Notes under the pieces: model-generated
What the model was told of the DNA's origin: nothing
The model's database searches: none
What the model saw: only the letters and a program-made list of their open reading frames with translations
Shown here: in pieces, positions 29,177 through 37,871 of the stretch
Numbering within the stretch: the stretch's first letter is position 1
Layout: each line of letters opens with the position of its first letter
Origin: Arthrobacter sp. OY3WO11
Lineage (GTDB): Bacteria > Actinomycetota > Actinomycetes > Actinomycetales > Micrococcaceae
Direction of reading: 5' to 3'
Assembly (NCBI RefSeq): GCF_001641125.1
Contig: NZ_LWLP01000001.1
Location: forward strand, 2,652,079-2,716,078
DNA: 64,000 nt
Position numbers and translations under genes: made by a program

Positions 29177-30025
29177 TCAGGCGTATGGGAGGACAAGCTC
29201 CGCGTAGCGATCCTTCACTGTGGACAGGACCGTGTTGCCGTCCGTGTCCCAGATCTCCTGATTGAAGATTTCGACTTCGATGTCACCGGTGTAGCCGGCG
29301 TCGCGCACCCAGGTGCCGATGGTGGCGAAGTCCACCACGCCGTCGCCCATGTATCCGCGGGACAGCAGCGGATCGGCGGCGATGGGCATGTTGAAGTCGC
29401 ACACCTGGTAGGAAGCGATGCGGTTCTCCCGGCCGGCGCGTTCAATCTGCGCCTTGAGTTCCGGATCCCACCAGACGTGGAAAGTGTCGACGGCGACACC
29501 CACCGTGGAGGCGTCGAACGGCGCCGCAAGGTCCAGCGCCTGGCCCAGGGTGGAGATCAGGGCGCGGTCCGCGGCGTACATCGGGTGCAGCGGCTCCAGG
29601 ACCAGGCGGACCCCGTTCTTCTCTGCAAAGGGAACCAGATCGGCCAGGCGGTCCGCGACCCGCCGGCGTGCAGCCACCACGTCCTTCTCCCCCGGAGCCA
29701 GCCCGCCGACCACCAGGAACAGTTCCCGTGTGTCCAGCGCGACGGCTTCGAGGATGGCGGCCCGGTTGTCCGCCAGTGCCGCGGCCTGCCCCTCGGCGTC
29801 AGGTGCGGTGAGGAACCCGCCCCGGCACAGGGAAGAAACTCGAAGGCCGGCGTCCTTGATCAGGCGCGCCGCCTTGTCCAGGCCGGCTTCCTCCACGCGG
29901 TCCCGCCAGGGCCCAATGGCGGGGATGCCGGCTTTGACACAGCCCTCCACCACCTCGGCAAGGGTCCACTTCTTGGTGGTGGCGCTGTTGATGGAGAGGC
30001 GCGCGAAGTCTGGATAGATGGTCAC
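29177..30025 (-). CDS. Sugar phosphate isomerase/epimerase (AP endonuclease 2-type TIM barrel)
   Basis: A 282-residue TIM barrel of the xylose-isomerase-like family. Putative metal ligands lie in LVLEPLHPMYA, VAVDTFHVWWDPEL and EVEIFNQEIW. Members act as sugar or inosose isomerases/dehydratases, or as lyases on 3-keto sugars. The start is GTG at 30025, overlapping the TGA of the upstream DUF993 gene (GTGA), so translation is coupled. It is the third gene of a dehydrogenase-DUF993-isomerase operon. The substrate is not known. Confidence 0.85.
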   Translation of the reverse strand: MTIYPDFARLSINSATTKKWTLAEVVEGCVKAGIPAIGPWRDRVEEAGLDKAARLIKDAGLRVSSLCRGGFLTAPDAEGQAAALADNRAAILEAVALDTRELFLVVGGLAPGEKDVVAARRRVADRLADLVPFAEKNGVRLVLEPLHPMYAADRALISTLGQALDLAAPFDASTVGVAVDTFHVWWDPELKAQIERAGRENRIASYQVCDFNMPIAADPLLSRGYMGDGVVDFATIGTWVRDAGYTGDIEVEIFNQEIWDTDGNTVLSTVKDRYAELVLPYA

Positions 30026-31236
30026 ACGCCCACCCCGTTGATCCGCAGGTAGTCGGACATCCGGAACGCAGCCAGTGCGGGGTCCCGCAGCAGGCCGGCC
30101 TGGTCCGCCAGCTCGAAGGTCCTGGCGAGGTGGCACACGGAACGGCCGGAATGCAGGCCGCCCACCATCTGGAAGCCGGGCTGCTTGCCGTTGAGCCAGG
30201 ACATAAAGGCGATGCCGGTCTTGTAGTAGAACGTGGGGGCGCTGAAGATGTGCTTGCCCAGTTCCCGTGTGGAGTCCAGGATTTCGCGCGCCTTGGCGGC
30301 GTTTCCGGCGTCGTAGTTCTGCAGCGCCACCGAGGCGGCCGGGTAGATGGCTGCGAAGATGCCCAGCAGGGCGTCCGAGTGGTGCGTGCCGTCGCCGTCG
30401 ATCAGTTCCGGGTAGTTGAAGTCGTCGCCGGTGTAGAGACGGACGCCCTCAGGAAGCGCGGCGCGCAGGGCAACCTCGTGGCTGGCGTCCAGCAGCGAGA
30501 CTTTGACGCCGTCCACCTTGTCCGCGTTGTCCTTGATGAGGCCCAGGAAGGTTTCAGTGGCAGCAGCCACATCATCCGAACCCCAGTATCCTGCGAGGGC
30601 GGGATCGAACATGGTGCCCAGCCAGTGCAGGATCACCGGCTGGTCCACTTCCCGCAGCAGGGTGGAGTACACGTTCAGGTAGTCCTCGGGGCCGCTGGCC
30701 ACCTTGGCCAGGGCACGCGATGCCATGAGGATGACCTTTGGCCCTGCTTCGCTGATAACTGCAATCTGCTCGCGGTAAGCCTCAAGGACTGCCTTAAGGC
30801 CGGCTTCGCCCACGGGCAGGGAGTCGATGTCCAGCTGGTCGGTGCCGGCGCCGCAGGAAACCAGGTCCCGGACTGACTTCCCGGCTGTCGCCGCATTTCC
30901 GGATGAGACCACCGAAGCAGCCTCGACGCCGGTGCGCTTGATGAGCTGCTGGGTGGCTGCCCAGTCCAGGCCCATGCCCCGCTGGGCGGTGTCCATGGCG
31001 TCCGCGACGCCGAGCCCGTAGGACCACAGTTCGTGGCGGTAGGCCATGGTGGCGTCCCAGTCGAGCCGGGCGGGAGCGCCGGGAGTGTTGTCCGCGAGGA
31101 CTTCGGGGATGACGTGGGCGGCGGCGTAGGCGCGCCGGGCAGTCAGCGGGGCGGTGGGACGCGCCCAGGAGGTACCGCCCTGCAGCCGGTACTCGCGGGT
31201 GCCGCCGTCGCTGGAGGGGAGGATGAGCGAAGTCAT
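30022..31236 (-). CDS. DUF993 protein, dihydrodipicolinate synthase-like aldolase
   Basis: A 404-residue protein. The middle resembles a DapA-type TIM barrel: DQPVILHWLG, and VDGVKVSLLDAS whose Lys245 occupies the place of the DapA Schiff-base lysine. That suggests a retro-aldol or aldol reaction on a keto acid or keto sugar (inference). The N-terminal 100 residues are family-specific (ARLDWDATMAYRHELWSYGLG). The C-terminus has FQMVGGLHSGRSVCHLARTF. Its ATG overlaps the TAA of the upstream dehydrogenase by one base, and its TGA overlaps the next GTG, so all three genes are coupled. Confidence 0.82.
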   Translation of the reverse strand: MTSLILPSSDGGTREYRLQGGTSWARPTAPLTARRAYAAAHVIPEVLADNTPGAPARLDWDATMAYRHELWSYGLGVADAMDTAQRGMGLDWAATQQLIKRTGVEAASVVSSGNAATAGKSVRDLVSCGAGTDQLDIDSLPVGEAGLKAVLEAYREQIAVISEAGPKVILMASRALAKVASGPEDYLNVYSTLLREVDQPVILHWLGTMFDPALAGYWGSDDVAAATETFLGLIKDNADKVDGVKVSLLDASHEVALRAALPEGVRLYTGDDFNYPELIDGDGTHHSDALLGIFAAIYPAASVALQNYDAGNAAKAREILDSTRELGKHIFSAPTFYYKTGIAFMSWLNGKQPGFQMVGGLHSGRSVCHLARTFELADQAGLLRDPALAAFRMSDYLRINGVGV

Positions 31237-32405
31237 TAGAGGGTGATCTCCGGGATGTCGAGGGTGCGGCGTTCGTCGTTGGACTTCAGGCCGAGTTCAG
31301 CGAGCTGGACGCCGCGGGCGGCGGACAGCAGGCCGAAGCGGTGCTCGCGGCCGGCCACGACGTCGCGGAGGAACTCTTCCCACTGCAGTTTGAAGCCGTT
31401 GTCCAGCTCAGCGTTCGCGGGAACTTCCTGCCACTGGTCGCGGAAGGACTCGGTGACGGGCAGGTCCGGGTTCCACACCGGCTTGGGGGTGTGGGCGCGC
31501 TGCTGGGCAACACACTTGTTCAGGCCCGCGACGGCGGAGCCGTGCGTTCCATCAACCTGGAATTCCACCAGTTCGTCACGGTAAACGCGCACCGCCCAGG
31601 ACGAGTTGATCTGGCCGATGACGTCGTCGCCGCCCGGGGTCTCAAGCTCGAAGATGCCGTAGGAGGCGTCATCCGCCGTGGCTGTGTATTCCTTGCCGGC
31701 TTCGTCCCAGCGCGCCGGGATGTGGGTGGCGGTCTTGGCGTTGACGCTCTTGACCTTGCCGATGATGCCCTCGAGGACGTAGTTCCAGTGGCAGAACATG
31801 TCAGTGGTCATTCCACCGCCGTCTTCCTTGCGGTAGTTCCAGGAGGGGCGCTGCGCGGCCTGGATGTCGCCTTCGAAGACCCAGTAGCCGAACTCCCCGC
31901 GGATGGAAAGGATGCGGCCGAAGAAGCCTTCGTCCACCAGGCGGCGCAGCTTGACCAGGCCGGGCAGGTAAAGCTTGTCATGGACGACGCCAGCCGTGAC
32001 GCCGGCTTCCTTACCGATGCGGGCAAGTTCGATGGCCTCTTCAAGGGTTTCCGCCGTGGGCTTCTCGGTGAAGATGTGCTTTCCGGCGAGCATTGCCTTT
32101 TTCAGGGTGGCTGCGCGGAGGCTGGTCATGGAGGCGTCGAAGATGACGTCCACGGTGGGATCGTTGATGACCGCTTCCAGATCCGTGGTCCATTCAGCGA
32201 CCTTGTGCTTTTCGGCGAGTTCGCGGATCTTGGCTTCGTTCCGGCCCACGAGGATGGGTTCGACCTGGATGCGGGTGCCGTCTTCCAGGGTGAATCCACC
32301 AGCATCGCGGATGGGAAGGATGGACCGCAGCAGGTGCTGGCGGTAGCCCATCCGTCCGGTGATGCCGTTCATGGCGATGCGGATGGTTTTTGTTTCGAAG
32401 CCCAT
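31236..32405 (-). CDS. Gfo/Idh/MocA-family NAD(P)-dependent sugar dehydrogenase
   Basis: A 389-residue oxidoreductase. The N-terminal Rossmann motif is NGITGRMGYR, unusual for the family (normally GxGxxG). FTEKPTAETLEEA provides the conserved EKP with the catalytic Lys. A C-terminal alpha/beta substrate domain follows (DGGGMTTDMFCHWNYVLEG, FQVDGTHGSA). It probably oxidises a hydroxyl of a sugar, polyol or glycoside. It is the first gene of the three-gene operon and is divergent from a LacI regulator with two palindromes in the intergenic space. Confidence 0.86.
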   Translation of the reverse strand: MGFETKTIRIAMNGITGRMGYRQHLLRSILPIRDAGGFTLEDGTRIQVEPILVGRNEAKIRELAEKHKVAEWTTDLEAVINDPTVDVIFDASMTSLRAATLKKAMLAGKHIFTEKPTAETLEEAIELARIGKEAGVTAGVVHDKLYLPGLVKLRRLVDEGFFGRILSIRGEFGYWVFEGDIQAAQRPSWNYRKEDGGGMTTDMFCHWNYVLEGIIGKVKSVNAKTATHIPARWDEAGKEYTATADDASYGIFELETPGGDDVIGQINSSWAVRVYRDELVEFQVDGTHGSAVAGLNKCVAQQRAHTPKPVWNPDLPVTESFRDQWQEVPANAELDNGFKLQWEEFLRDVVAGREHRFGLLSAARGVQLAELGLKSNDERRTLDIPEITL

Positions 32406-32447
32406 GTGTCCTCCACGGTGAGTGAGCAGTTGTACTCAAGCTGGTCT

Positions 32448-32463
32448 GGGAAAGCGCATTCCC
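32448..32463. promoter_or_regulatory. Candidate LacI-type operator 1
   Basis: GGGAAAGCGCATTCCC is a palindrome (GGGAA/TTCCC arms around AGCGCA) with the AxCGxT-type centre usual for LacI/GalR operators. It lies 43 nt upstream of the dehydrogenase start and faces the LacI gene. Confidence 0.6.
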
Positions 32464-32498
32464 ACTACGTCAATGATGCACTGCGGGGATAACGGTTG

Positions 32499-32512
32499 GC
32501 AAGCGCTTTCCG
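32499..32512. promoter_or_regulatory. Candidate LacI-type operator 2
   Basis: GGCAAGCGCTTTCC has arms GGmAAGC/GCTTTCC with one mismatch and an AAGCGCTT centre. It is centred 50 bp from operator 1, so both could be bridged by one tetramer or serve the two divergent promoters separately. Confidence 0.62.
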
Positions 32513-32575
32513 GAAGAACTTGAAACTGCCATAATGTGGTGACCCCTTATTGGCCCCCGTTATCCAGGAGTTCCC

Positions 32576-33664
32576 GTGGCTGCAAGTACCCTTACCGAGG
32601 TGGCCCGGCTGGCCGGAGTCTCCCCCGCCACCGCGTCCCGGGTATTGAACGGCTCGGCGCGCAAGCCGGGCAAGGACATCGCGGACCGGGTGCGCCAGGC
32701 GGCCGAATCCCTGGGGTACATTCCCAATGCCCAGGCCCAGGGGCTTGCGAAGTCCAGCTCGGGCCTCATCGGCCTGATTGTCCACGACATCGCCGACCCC
32801 TATTTCGCAGCCATAGCCAGGGGCGTCCAGGCTGCGGCCCGGGAGCAGCGCAAGATGGTGCTCCTGGCCACCACCGGCGGGGCCCCCGGCGAGGAGCGCG
32901 AAGCCGTTGCAGCGTTCGCCGCCCGGCGTGCCGACTCGATCGTCATTGCGGGATCCCGCTCGTGCCGGACCGAGGACCGGGACGACAACACTGAACTGGC
33001 GGCGGAGCTTGACCGGTACTGCCGCAACGGCGGCCGGGTGGCCGTCGTGGGACACCCTGTGGTCGGCGCGACCGCTCCTGAGGGCTACCACGTGGTGGCT
33101 GTGCCCAACCAGGAGCTCGCGGGGGCCCTGGCAGTTGAACTCGCTGCCGGCTGGGACGGAGATTTCGTCATCATCGGCGGCCCGGAAGGCCTCCTCACCT
33201 CCGACGACCGGATCCGTGGCTTCCAGGAAGGCCTGGCCCGGGCAGGCCGCGCACCCGCCGAGATCCTGCGCACGGCATTCAACCGCGCGGGCGGCTATGA
33301 CGCCGGCCTCCAGCTGGCGGCCAGGATCAAGTCCGGCGCGTCCGGGGGCGGAGAAGCCGCCGCCCCCAAGCTGTGCATCTTCGCCGTTAATGACGTCATG
33401 GCCATCGGCGCCTCGGCGGCACTGCGCGCTGAAGGGCTGCGGATACCCAGGGACGCCACCATTGCCGGCTTCGACGACATCGAAACGCTGCGGGACTTCC
33501 GCCCGGCACTATCCACCGTACGGCTGCCGCTGGAGGAAATCGGCCGGCTTGCAACCCGGGCTACGGGCCGCATGTCCGGCGACAGCGATGCGGACGAGGA
33601 CGGAGAGCAGCCGACCGTCACCGGTGAAGTGACGCTTCGGCGCAGCACCGAGGCGGTGGCCTAG
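32576..33664 (+). CDS. LacI-family transcriptional regulator
   Basis: A 362-residue regulator. The N-terminal HTH (LTEVARLAGVSPATASRVLNG) and hinge helix (NAQAQGLAKS) are followed by a periplasmic-binding-protein-like effector domain (IGLIVHDIADPYFAAI, AVNDVMAIGA, IAGFDDIE). The start is GTG at 32576 preceded by CAGGAG. It probably represses the divergent dehydrogenase operon through the two palindromes between them. An esterase gene follows after 2 nt. Confidence 0.93.
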   Translation: MAASTLTEVARLAGVSPATASRVLNGSARKPGKDIADRVRQAAESLGYIPNAQAQGLAKSSSGLIGLIVHDIADPYFAAIARGVQAAAREQRKMVLLATTGGAPGEEREAVAAFAARRADSIVIAGSRSCRTEDRDDNTELAAELDRYCRNGGRVAVVGHPVVGATAPEGYHVVAVPNQELAGALAVELAAGWDGDFVIIGGPEGLLTSDDRIRGFQEGLARAGRAPAEILRTAFNRAGGYDAGLQLAARIKSGASGGGEAAAPKLCIFAVNDVMAIGASAALRAEGLRIPRDATIAGFDDIETLRDFRPALSTVRLPLEEIGRLATRATGRMSGDSDADEDGEQPTVTGEVTLRRSTEAVA

Positions 33665-33666
33665 GA

Positions 33667-34440
33667 ATGAAGTCCGCACTGACGAGCATTCCTGCGCATC
33701 ACCCGGCCGGAAGCCGGGGTGCGAAAGGAACAAGTCCGGCCATCCTGGTCCTGCCCGGCGGCGGCTATGCCCGCCAGGCCGACCACGAGGCCGAGCCTGT
33801 GGGCGAGTGGCTCGCCGCCCTGGGTATCCACGCGTTCGTGCTGAGGTACCGCGTGGCACCTGACCGGCACCCGGCACCCTTGGAGGACGCCAAGGAGGCC
33901 ATGCTGCACATCCGCAACGGAGCCCACGGCCTCGCAGTGGATCCGGGCCGCGTGGGCGTCCTCGGCTTTTCCGCCGGCGGGCACCTTGCCGCCACGCTGT
34001 CGACGTCTACGTCAACCGGAAGCGCCCGCCTGGACGTGCAGGAAGCTGTCCCGGACCTAACCGTGCTGTGCTACCCCGTAGTCTCCTATACGCAGTCCGT
34101 GCACCAGGGGTCGGTGGACAACCTCCTTGGCAGCGCGCCGTCGTCGGACCTTCTCGAAGAACTCTCCGCCGAACGGAACGTGAGCGCCGCAACCCCTCCG
34201 GCGTTCGTCTGGCACACGGCGGATGATGCGGCCGTCCCGGTCAGCCACAGCCTGGACTACGCCGGGGCACTCATGCGTGCCGGTGTTCCGGCTGAACTGC
34301 ACGTCTTTCCCCGCGGGCGCCATGGCCTTGGCCTCGCGGCGGAGGAACCCGGGCCGGACCAGTGGGCACAATTGTGCGCCGCGTGGCTGGACCGCGCGGG
34401 CTGGACCTCCAGGCCTTCTGCTGCGGGCAGTCCGGACTAG
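33667..34440 (+). CDS. Alpha/beta hydrolase, acetyl-xylan-esterase/BD-FAE-like
   Basis: A 257-residue serine hydrolase with no signal peptide. The oxyanion-hole motif LPGGGYARQADHE and nucleophile GFSAGGH (Ser102) are followed by the acid in HTADDAAVP and the His in GRHGLGLA. It resembles bacterial esterases that remove acetyl groups from sugars. It starts 2 nt after the LacI gene, so it is cotranscribed and probably part of the same sugar-use regulon. The stop shares CTAG with the convergent aldose epimerase stop. Confidence 0.86.
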   Translation: MKSALTSIPAHHPAGSRGAKGTSPAILVLPGGGYARQADHEAEPVGEWLAALGIHAFVLRYRVAPDRHPAPLEDAKEAMLHIRNGAHGLAVDPGRVGVLGFSAGGHLAATLSTSTSTGSARLDVQEAVPDLTVLCYPVVSYTQSVHQGSVDNLLGSAPSSDLLEELSAERNVSAATPPAFVWHTADDAAVPVSHSLDYAGALMRAGVPAELHVFPRGRHGLGLAAEEPGPDQWAQLCAAWLDRAGWTSRPSAAGSPD

Positions 34441-35339
34441 CCGAGTGCCCGGATGGTCCAGGACGCCGTATGCGACTCCCCGGCCTTGAGGTGGAGGAGG
34501 TCAGTGCCTGAGTTGAAGGCGTCCGGCGGGCAGGTCATGGGCTCGACGGCCAGTCCCAAGCGGTCCGGCCCCACGGGTTTGTCAGCGGTGTGGATCTGCA
34601 CCCATGGCCACTCGGCACCCCATTCCAGTTCCACGCCCGTTCCAGCCGGATCCTGCACCCGGACGCGGGCCGCCCCCTGTTCATCGCGGGAGATCCCCGT
34701 GAAAGCGTGATCGATCTTCAAGGAACCAAGCCGGCGGGGGCTGCGGTAGTCGAATTCGTGCCGCTCCACGCTCTTCATGCCTGTCGGGAGGAGCCGGTCG
34801 GGCGTCACTTCCAGGAATTCGCGTGCCGGCAGTTCAAGGGTCCAGTCATCCAGCTTCCCTTGCCCTGCTACCAGATACGGATGGGGGCACACTCCGTAAG
34901 GGGCGGCGGCCTGTCCAACATTCACCGTGCTCACCGTGCTGCGCAGCCCGTCAGGACCCAGCGAATAGGTAACGGAGACCTCCAGGTCGGACGGGTAGTC
35001 CGGGCCGGCGCTGACCCTGCAAGCCAGCACCACCGAGTCCGCAGTTGCCTGCCGAAGCTCCCAGTCCTGCCCGGTGGCGAGCCCGTGCAGTGCGGAGCCC
35101 CGCTCGGGCTCGTTGATCACGGCTTCGAATTCCTTGCCGTCGTAGGTGTACCTGCCGTCGGCCAGCCGGTTGGGCCACGGCACACAAATGACTCCGCGGT
35201 AGTCGGGGATGCGTCCCTCCGGGCCAAAGCCCACCACGAGGTCCCGTCCATGGTGCCGCAGCTCCCGCAACGCGCCCCCGCGGGATGTGACCAGCGCAGT
35301 GTAGGGGCCGCTCGCGATGCTGTGTTCCGTGGATGGCAT
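34437..35339 (-). CDS. Aldose 1-epimerase family protein
   Basis: A 300-residue galactose-mutarotase-like beta-sandwich that interconverts alpha and beta anomers of aldoses. Motifs: RGGALRELRHHGRDLVVGF, GVICVPWPNRLADGRYTY, SALHGLATG with His, and GVCPHPYLVAG with the second active-site His. A Glu late in the chain (LAVEPMTCPPDAFN) fits the catalytic base. It converges with the esterase; both stop codons lie on one CTAG. A perfect GTTAGCGCTAAC palindrome sits 28 nt upstream. Confidence 0.9.
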   Translation of the reverse strand: MPSTEHSIASGPYTALVTSRGGALRELRHHGRDLVVGFGPEGRIPDYRGVICVPWPNRLADGRYTYDGKEFEAVINEPERGSALHGLATGQDWELRQATADSVVLACRVSAGPDYPSDLEVSVTYSLGPDGLRSTVSTVNVGQAAAPYGVCPHPYLVAGQGKLDDWTLELPAREFLEVTPDRLLPTGMKSVERHEFDYRSPRRLGSLKIDHAFTGISRDEQGAARVRVQDPAGTGVELEWGAEWPWVQIHTADKPVGPDRLGLAVEPMTCPPDAFNSGTDLLHLKAGESHTASWTIRALG

Positions 35340-35366
35340 GGAAATCCTCTTGGCAGGGACATTTTT

Positions 35367-35378
35367 GTTAGCGCTAAC
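35367..35378 (-). promoter_or_regulatory. LacI/GalR-type operator upstream of the aldose epimerase
   Basis: GTTAGCGCTAAC is a perfect 12-bp palindrome with the classic central CG. Its arms differ from the two operators at 32448 and 32499 (GTTAGC rather than GGmAAGC), so it is probably bound by a different LacI-family protein encoded elsewhere. Confidence 0.65.
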
Positions 35379-35467
35379 CAGCGTAGCGCAGTTCTCCTCC
35401 TGCGCAGTATCCCCCTGCAGGAACGGCGCGCCTGCTGCTACTCCCCCGTGCTGGCTAAAGTTGCATC

Positions 35468-36172
35468 ATGAACCACGGGGACGCGGTGAATGTCCGGGTG
35501 CTCTCTGCCATCCGCACGGCACTGCAGGAAAGGGCCGATCCCGTACGGGGGGCCGGCGCAATGGCCTACATGAAGTCCACAATGCCCTGCCTCGGAGTGC
35601 GCGTGCCCGAGGTGCGCCGTATTGCGTCAGCTGGGGCGGCCGGGGCCCCCTTCGAGTCGGCGGACCAGCTCCGTGCCACGGCCCTGGAGCTGTGGCGCGG
35701 CGCAGCTTCGCGGGAGGAACGGTATGCAGCAATCGACCTGACGGCCAACGGCCTGGTTGCCGGGGACATGGCGATGCTGCCTGTCTACGAGGAATTCGTC
35801 CGCAGTGGCGCCTGGTGGGATTTTGTGGACGGCACGGCGGGACGGCTGTGCGGACTTCTCCAGGCCAACCGGGCGGAGATGACGGGGGTGCTGCTCCGCT
35901 GGAGCACCGATCCGGATTTCTGGATCCGGCGGGCCGCCATTCTGTCGCAGCTCAAGGCGAAGGCCGCAACTGATTCCGTGCTGCTGACGCGAGTTGTGGA
36001 AGCGAACCTGGCGGACCCGGAGTTCTTCATCCGGAAGGCCATTGGCTGGGCACTGCGCGAGTACGGCAAAACGGACGCTGGGTGGGTTGCCGCGTTTGTG
36101 GCTGGACACGCAGCAGCCATGAGTCCGCTGACCCGCAGGGAGGCGGTCCGACATCTGGCGCAGGTTAGATGA
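35468..36172 (+). CDS. DNA alkylation repair protein (AlkD-like HEAT-repeat glycosylase)
   Basis: A 234-residue helical-repeat protein of the AlkC/AlkD superfamily, which excises alkylated purines. Motifs: YMKSTMPCLGVRVPEVRR, AIDLTANG, WWDFVDGTAG, and WIRRAAILSQL / FFIRKAIGWALREYGK, the AlkD signature with Trp, Asp and Arg. A TAAAGT box 12 nt before the ATG and no ribosome site suggest a leaderless mRNA. The last 8 nt overlap the convergent mptB gene. Confidence 0.9.
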   Translation: MNHGDAVNVRVLSAIRTALQERADPVRGAGAMAYMKSTMPCLGVRVPEVRRIASAGAAGAPFESADQLRATALELWRGAASREERYAAIDLTANGLVAGDMAMLPVYEEFVRSGAWWDFVDGTAGRLCGLLQANRAEMTGVLLRWSTDPDFWIRRAAILSQLKAKAATDSVLLTRVVEANLADPEFFIRKAIGWALREYGKTDAGWVAAFVAGHAAAMSPLTRREAVRHLAQVR

Positions 36173-37721
36173 CGGGGCGTTCGACGACGTTCCCGTGCGT
36201 CTTGCGGAACAGCCGGCGGGTGCGGGGATCCCAGAAGATCAGGTACAGGCCGAACAGCAGGCCGGTCACCGCAGCAGCCACGCGGGCCAGGGCGAGCGCG
36301 AATCCCAGGTCCTCGGTCTGCAGGTAGGGGAAGACTTCGAGCTGGTCCGAGATGGCATAGATCATGAAGAAGGAGACAACAAAGTAGAGCGCTTTGACCT
36401 GCCAGTCGTTCCTGATGCCGGTCACGGCGAAGAGCGGTATCAGCCAGACGACGTACCAGGACTGGATCATGGGAGCCAGCAGGACCACAGCAGCAAAGGC
36501 AAGGGTGAGGCGGCGTATCAGCCTGTCATGGTCCCCGCGGAAGATCTGCCAGGCGATGACGCCTACGGCCAGCAGCTTCCCGGCGTCGGACACAAAGCCT
36601 GCCAGGGTGGCGCCGTCGAGTCCGAACGAGTTGGCCAGCGAGGCGACCACCATGCCGATCAGCCCCACGGGCGCGTACCAGATGGAGATGCTTCCTGGCG
36701 CGGAGAGTCCGTTGATCCAGCCGAAGCCGAAACCGTTGACCAGGCTCATCGCGGCCAGGATGCCCAGGCTCAGCGCTGCCGTCAGGCCCCAGAACGTGAA
36801 CTTCCGGAGCCAGCCGGCATCCTTGCCCGCCCACAGGAGCCCAATGAACGGCAGGAACACGATGGTGATGGGCTTCACCGCGATGGAGAGGGTTACCAGG
36901 ACAACACCGCGGACAACCCTGTGCGTGGCGGAGTAGTAGAGGCCGGCCAGTGCCAGTCCGATCATCAGTGCGTCATTGTGGACGCTGGCGATGAAGTTCG
37001 TCAGGAACAGCGGGTTCGCGGCGGTGAGCCACAGGGCGCGGTGCGGGTTGACTCCGTGCAGTTCCGCGAGCTTGGGAACGTAGATAACGCACAGGACCAC
37101 TCCCGCCAGCGCCACCAGCCGGAATAGCATCACGCTCGCCTCGGGCTGGACGTTGGTGGACCAGACGACGAACTGCTCAATCCACAGGAACAACTGGCCG
37201 TAAGGAACGGGGGCTTCGGTCCACATCTTGTCCGCGCCCAGTTGGAAGTAGTTGGACAGTGCCGAGATGCCGTTCTCGTAGGGGTTGAAGCCCTCCACCA
37301 TGAGCCTGCCCTGCCCGATGTAGGCGTAGACGTCCCGGCTGAAGAGGGGCACGCTGAACATCATGGGCAGCCCCCATGCCACGACGGCCATCAGGGTAGC
37401 TTTGCGTGCCTCGTCGCCCCACACCCGGACCCTCTGCCCGAGCCTGAGCCACGCCCGCACCAGGAGCATGCCGCCGACAGCAAGCAGGATGATTGAGAGG
37501 GCAACGCCGGCAGCTTCAGCACGCATCCAGATGAACAACGGCATCCGGCGGAGTTCCGAAACCGGCGCCAGCCAGCCCACGCCCAGGGATCCGATCAGCA
37601 TGAACATGGATCCCACGAATCCGGCAAGAAGCGGGGAACGGGGATTATCCACTTCCGCACCGCCCGCTGCGGCAGTAGCGGCGGCCGCCGTCTCCCTCGT
37701 CGCAGGCACAGGCGCCGTCAT
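36165..37721 (-). CDS. mptB: Polyprenol-phosphate-mannose-dependent alpha-1,6-mannosyltransferase (MptB-like)
   Basis: A 518-residue GT-C glycosyltransferase with about 12 membrane segments. The MptA/MptB family signature SRDVYAYIGQGRLM followed by GFNPYENG lies in the first outer loop, near residue 150; its Asp is the likely catalytic base. In Corynebacterium and Mycobacterium MptB starts the alpha-1,6-mannan of lipomannan; in Micrococcaceae the acceptor is probably also lipomannan (inference). The ATG at 37721 was chosen as the first Met before the conserved region; its ribosome site is weak and an upstream TTG is possible. Confidence 0.87.
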   Translation of the reverse strand: MTAPVPATRETAAAATAAAGGAEVDNPRSPLLAGFVGSMFMLIGSLGVGWLAPVSELRRMPLFIWMRAEAAGVALSIILLAVGGMLLVRAWLRLGQRVRVWGDEARKATLMAVVAWGLPMMFSVPLFSRDVYAYIGQGRLMVEGFNPYENGISALSNYFQLGADKMWTEAPVPYGQLFLWIEQFVVWSTNVQPEASVMLFRLVALAGVVLCVIYVPKLAELHGVNPHRALWLTAANPLFLTNFIASVHNDALMIGLALAGLYYSATHRVVRGVVLVTLSIAVKPITIVFLPFIGLLWAGKDAGWLRKFTFWGLTAALSLGILAAMSLVNGFGFGWINGLSAPGSISIWYAPVGLIGMVVASLANSFGLDGATLAGFVSDAGKLLAVGVIAWQIFRGDHDRLIRRLTLAFAAVVLLAPMIQSWYVVWLIPLFAVTGIRNDWQVKALYFVVSFFMIYAISDQLEVFPYLQTEDLGFALALARVAAAVTGLLFGLYLIFWDPRTRRLFRKTHGNVVERPVI

Positions 37722-37871
37722 CTCAGGAACGTCCAATCTTTCTCGTTTGCGGTTCCGCCAGGCGGGATGGAACCGGCCGGGGCGCGTCACCACGGGCGCG
37801 GCACGACCCGCCGCGTCTCCGAAATCCTAGCACCGGCCGGTGGCCGGGAGGTGAAACGGTAGGCTGGTCCG

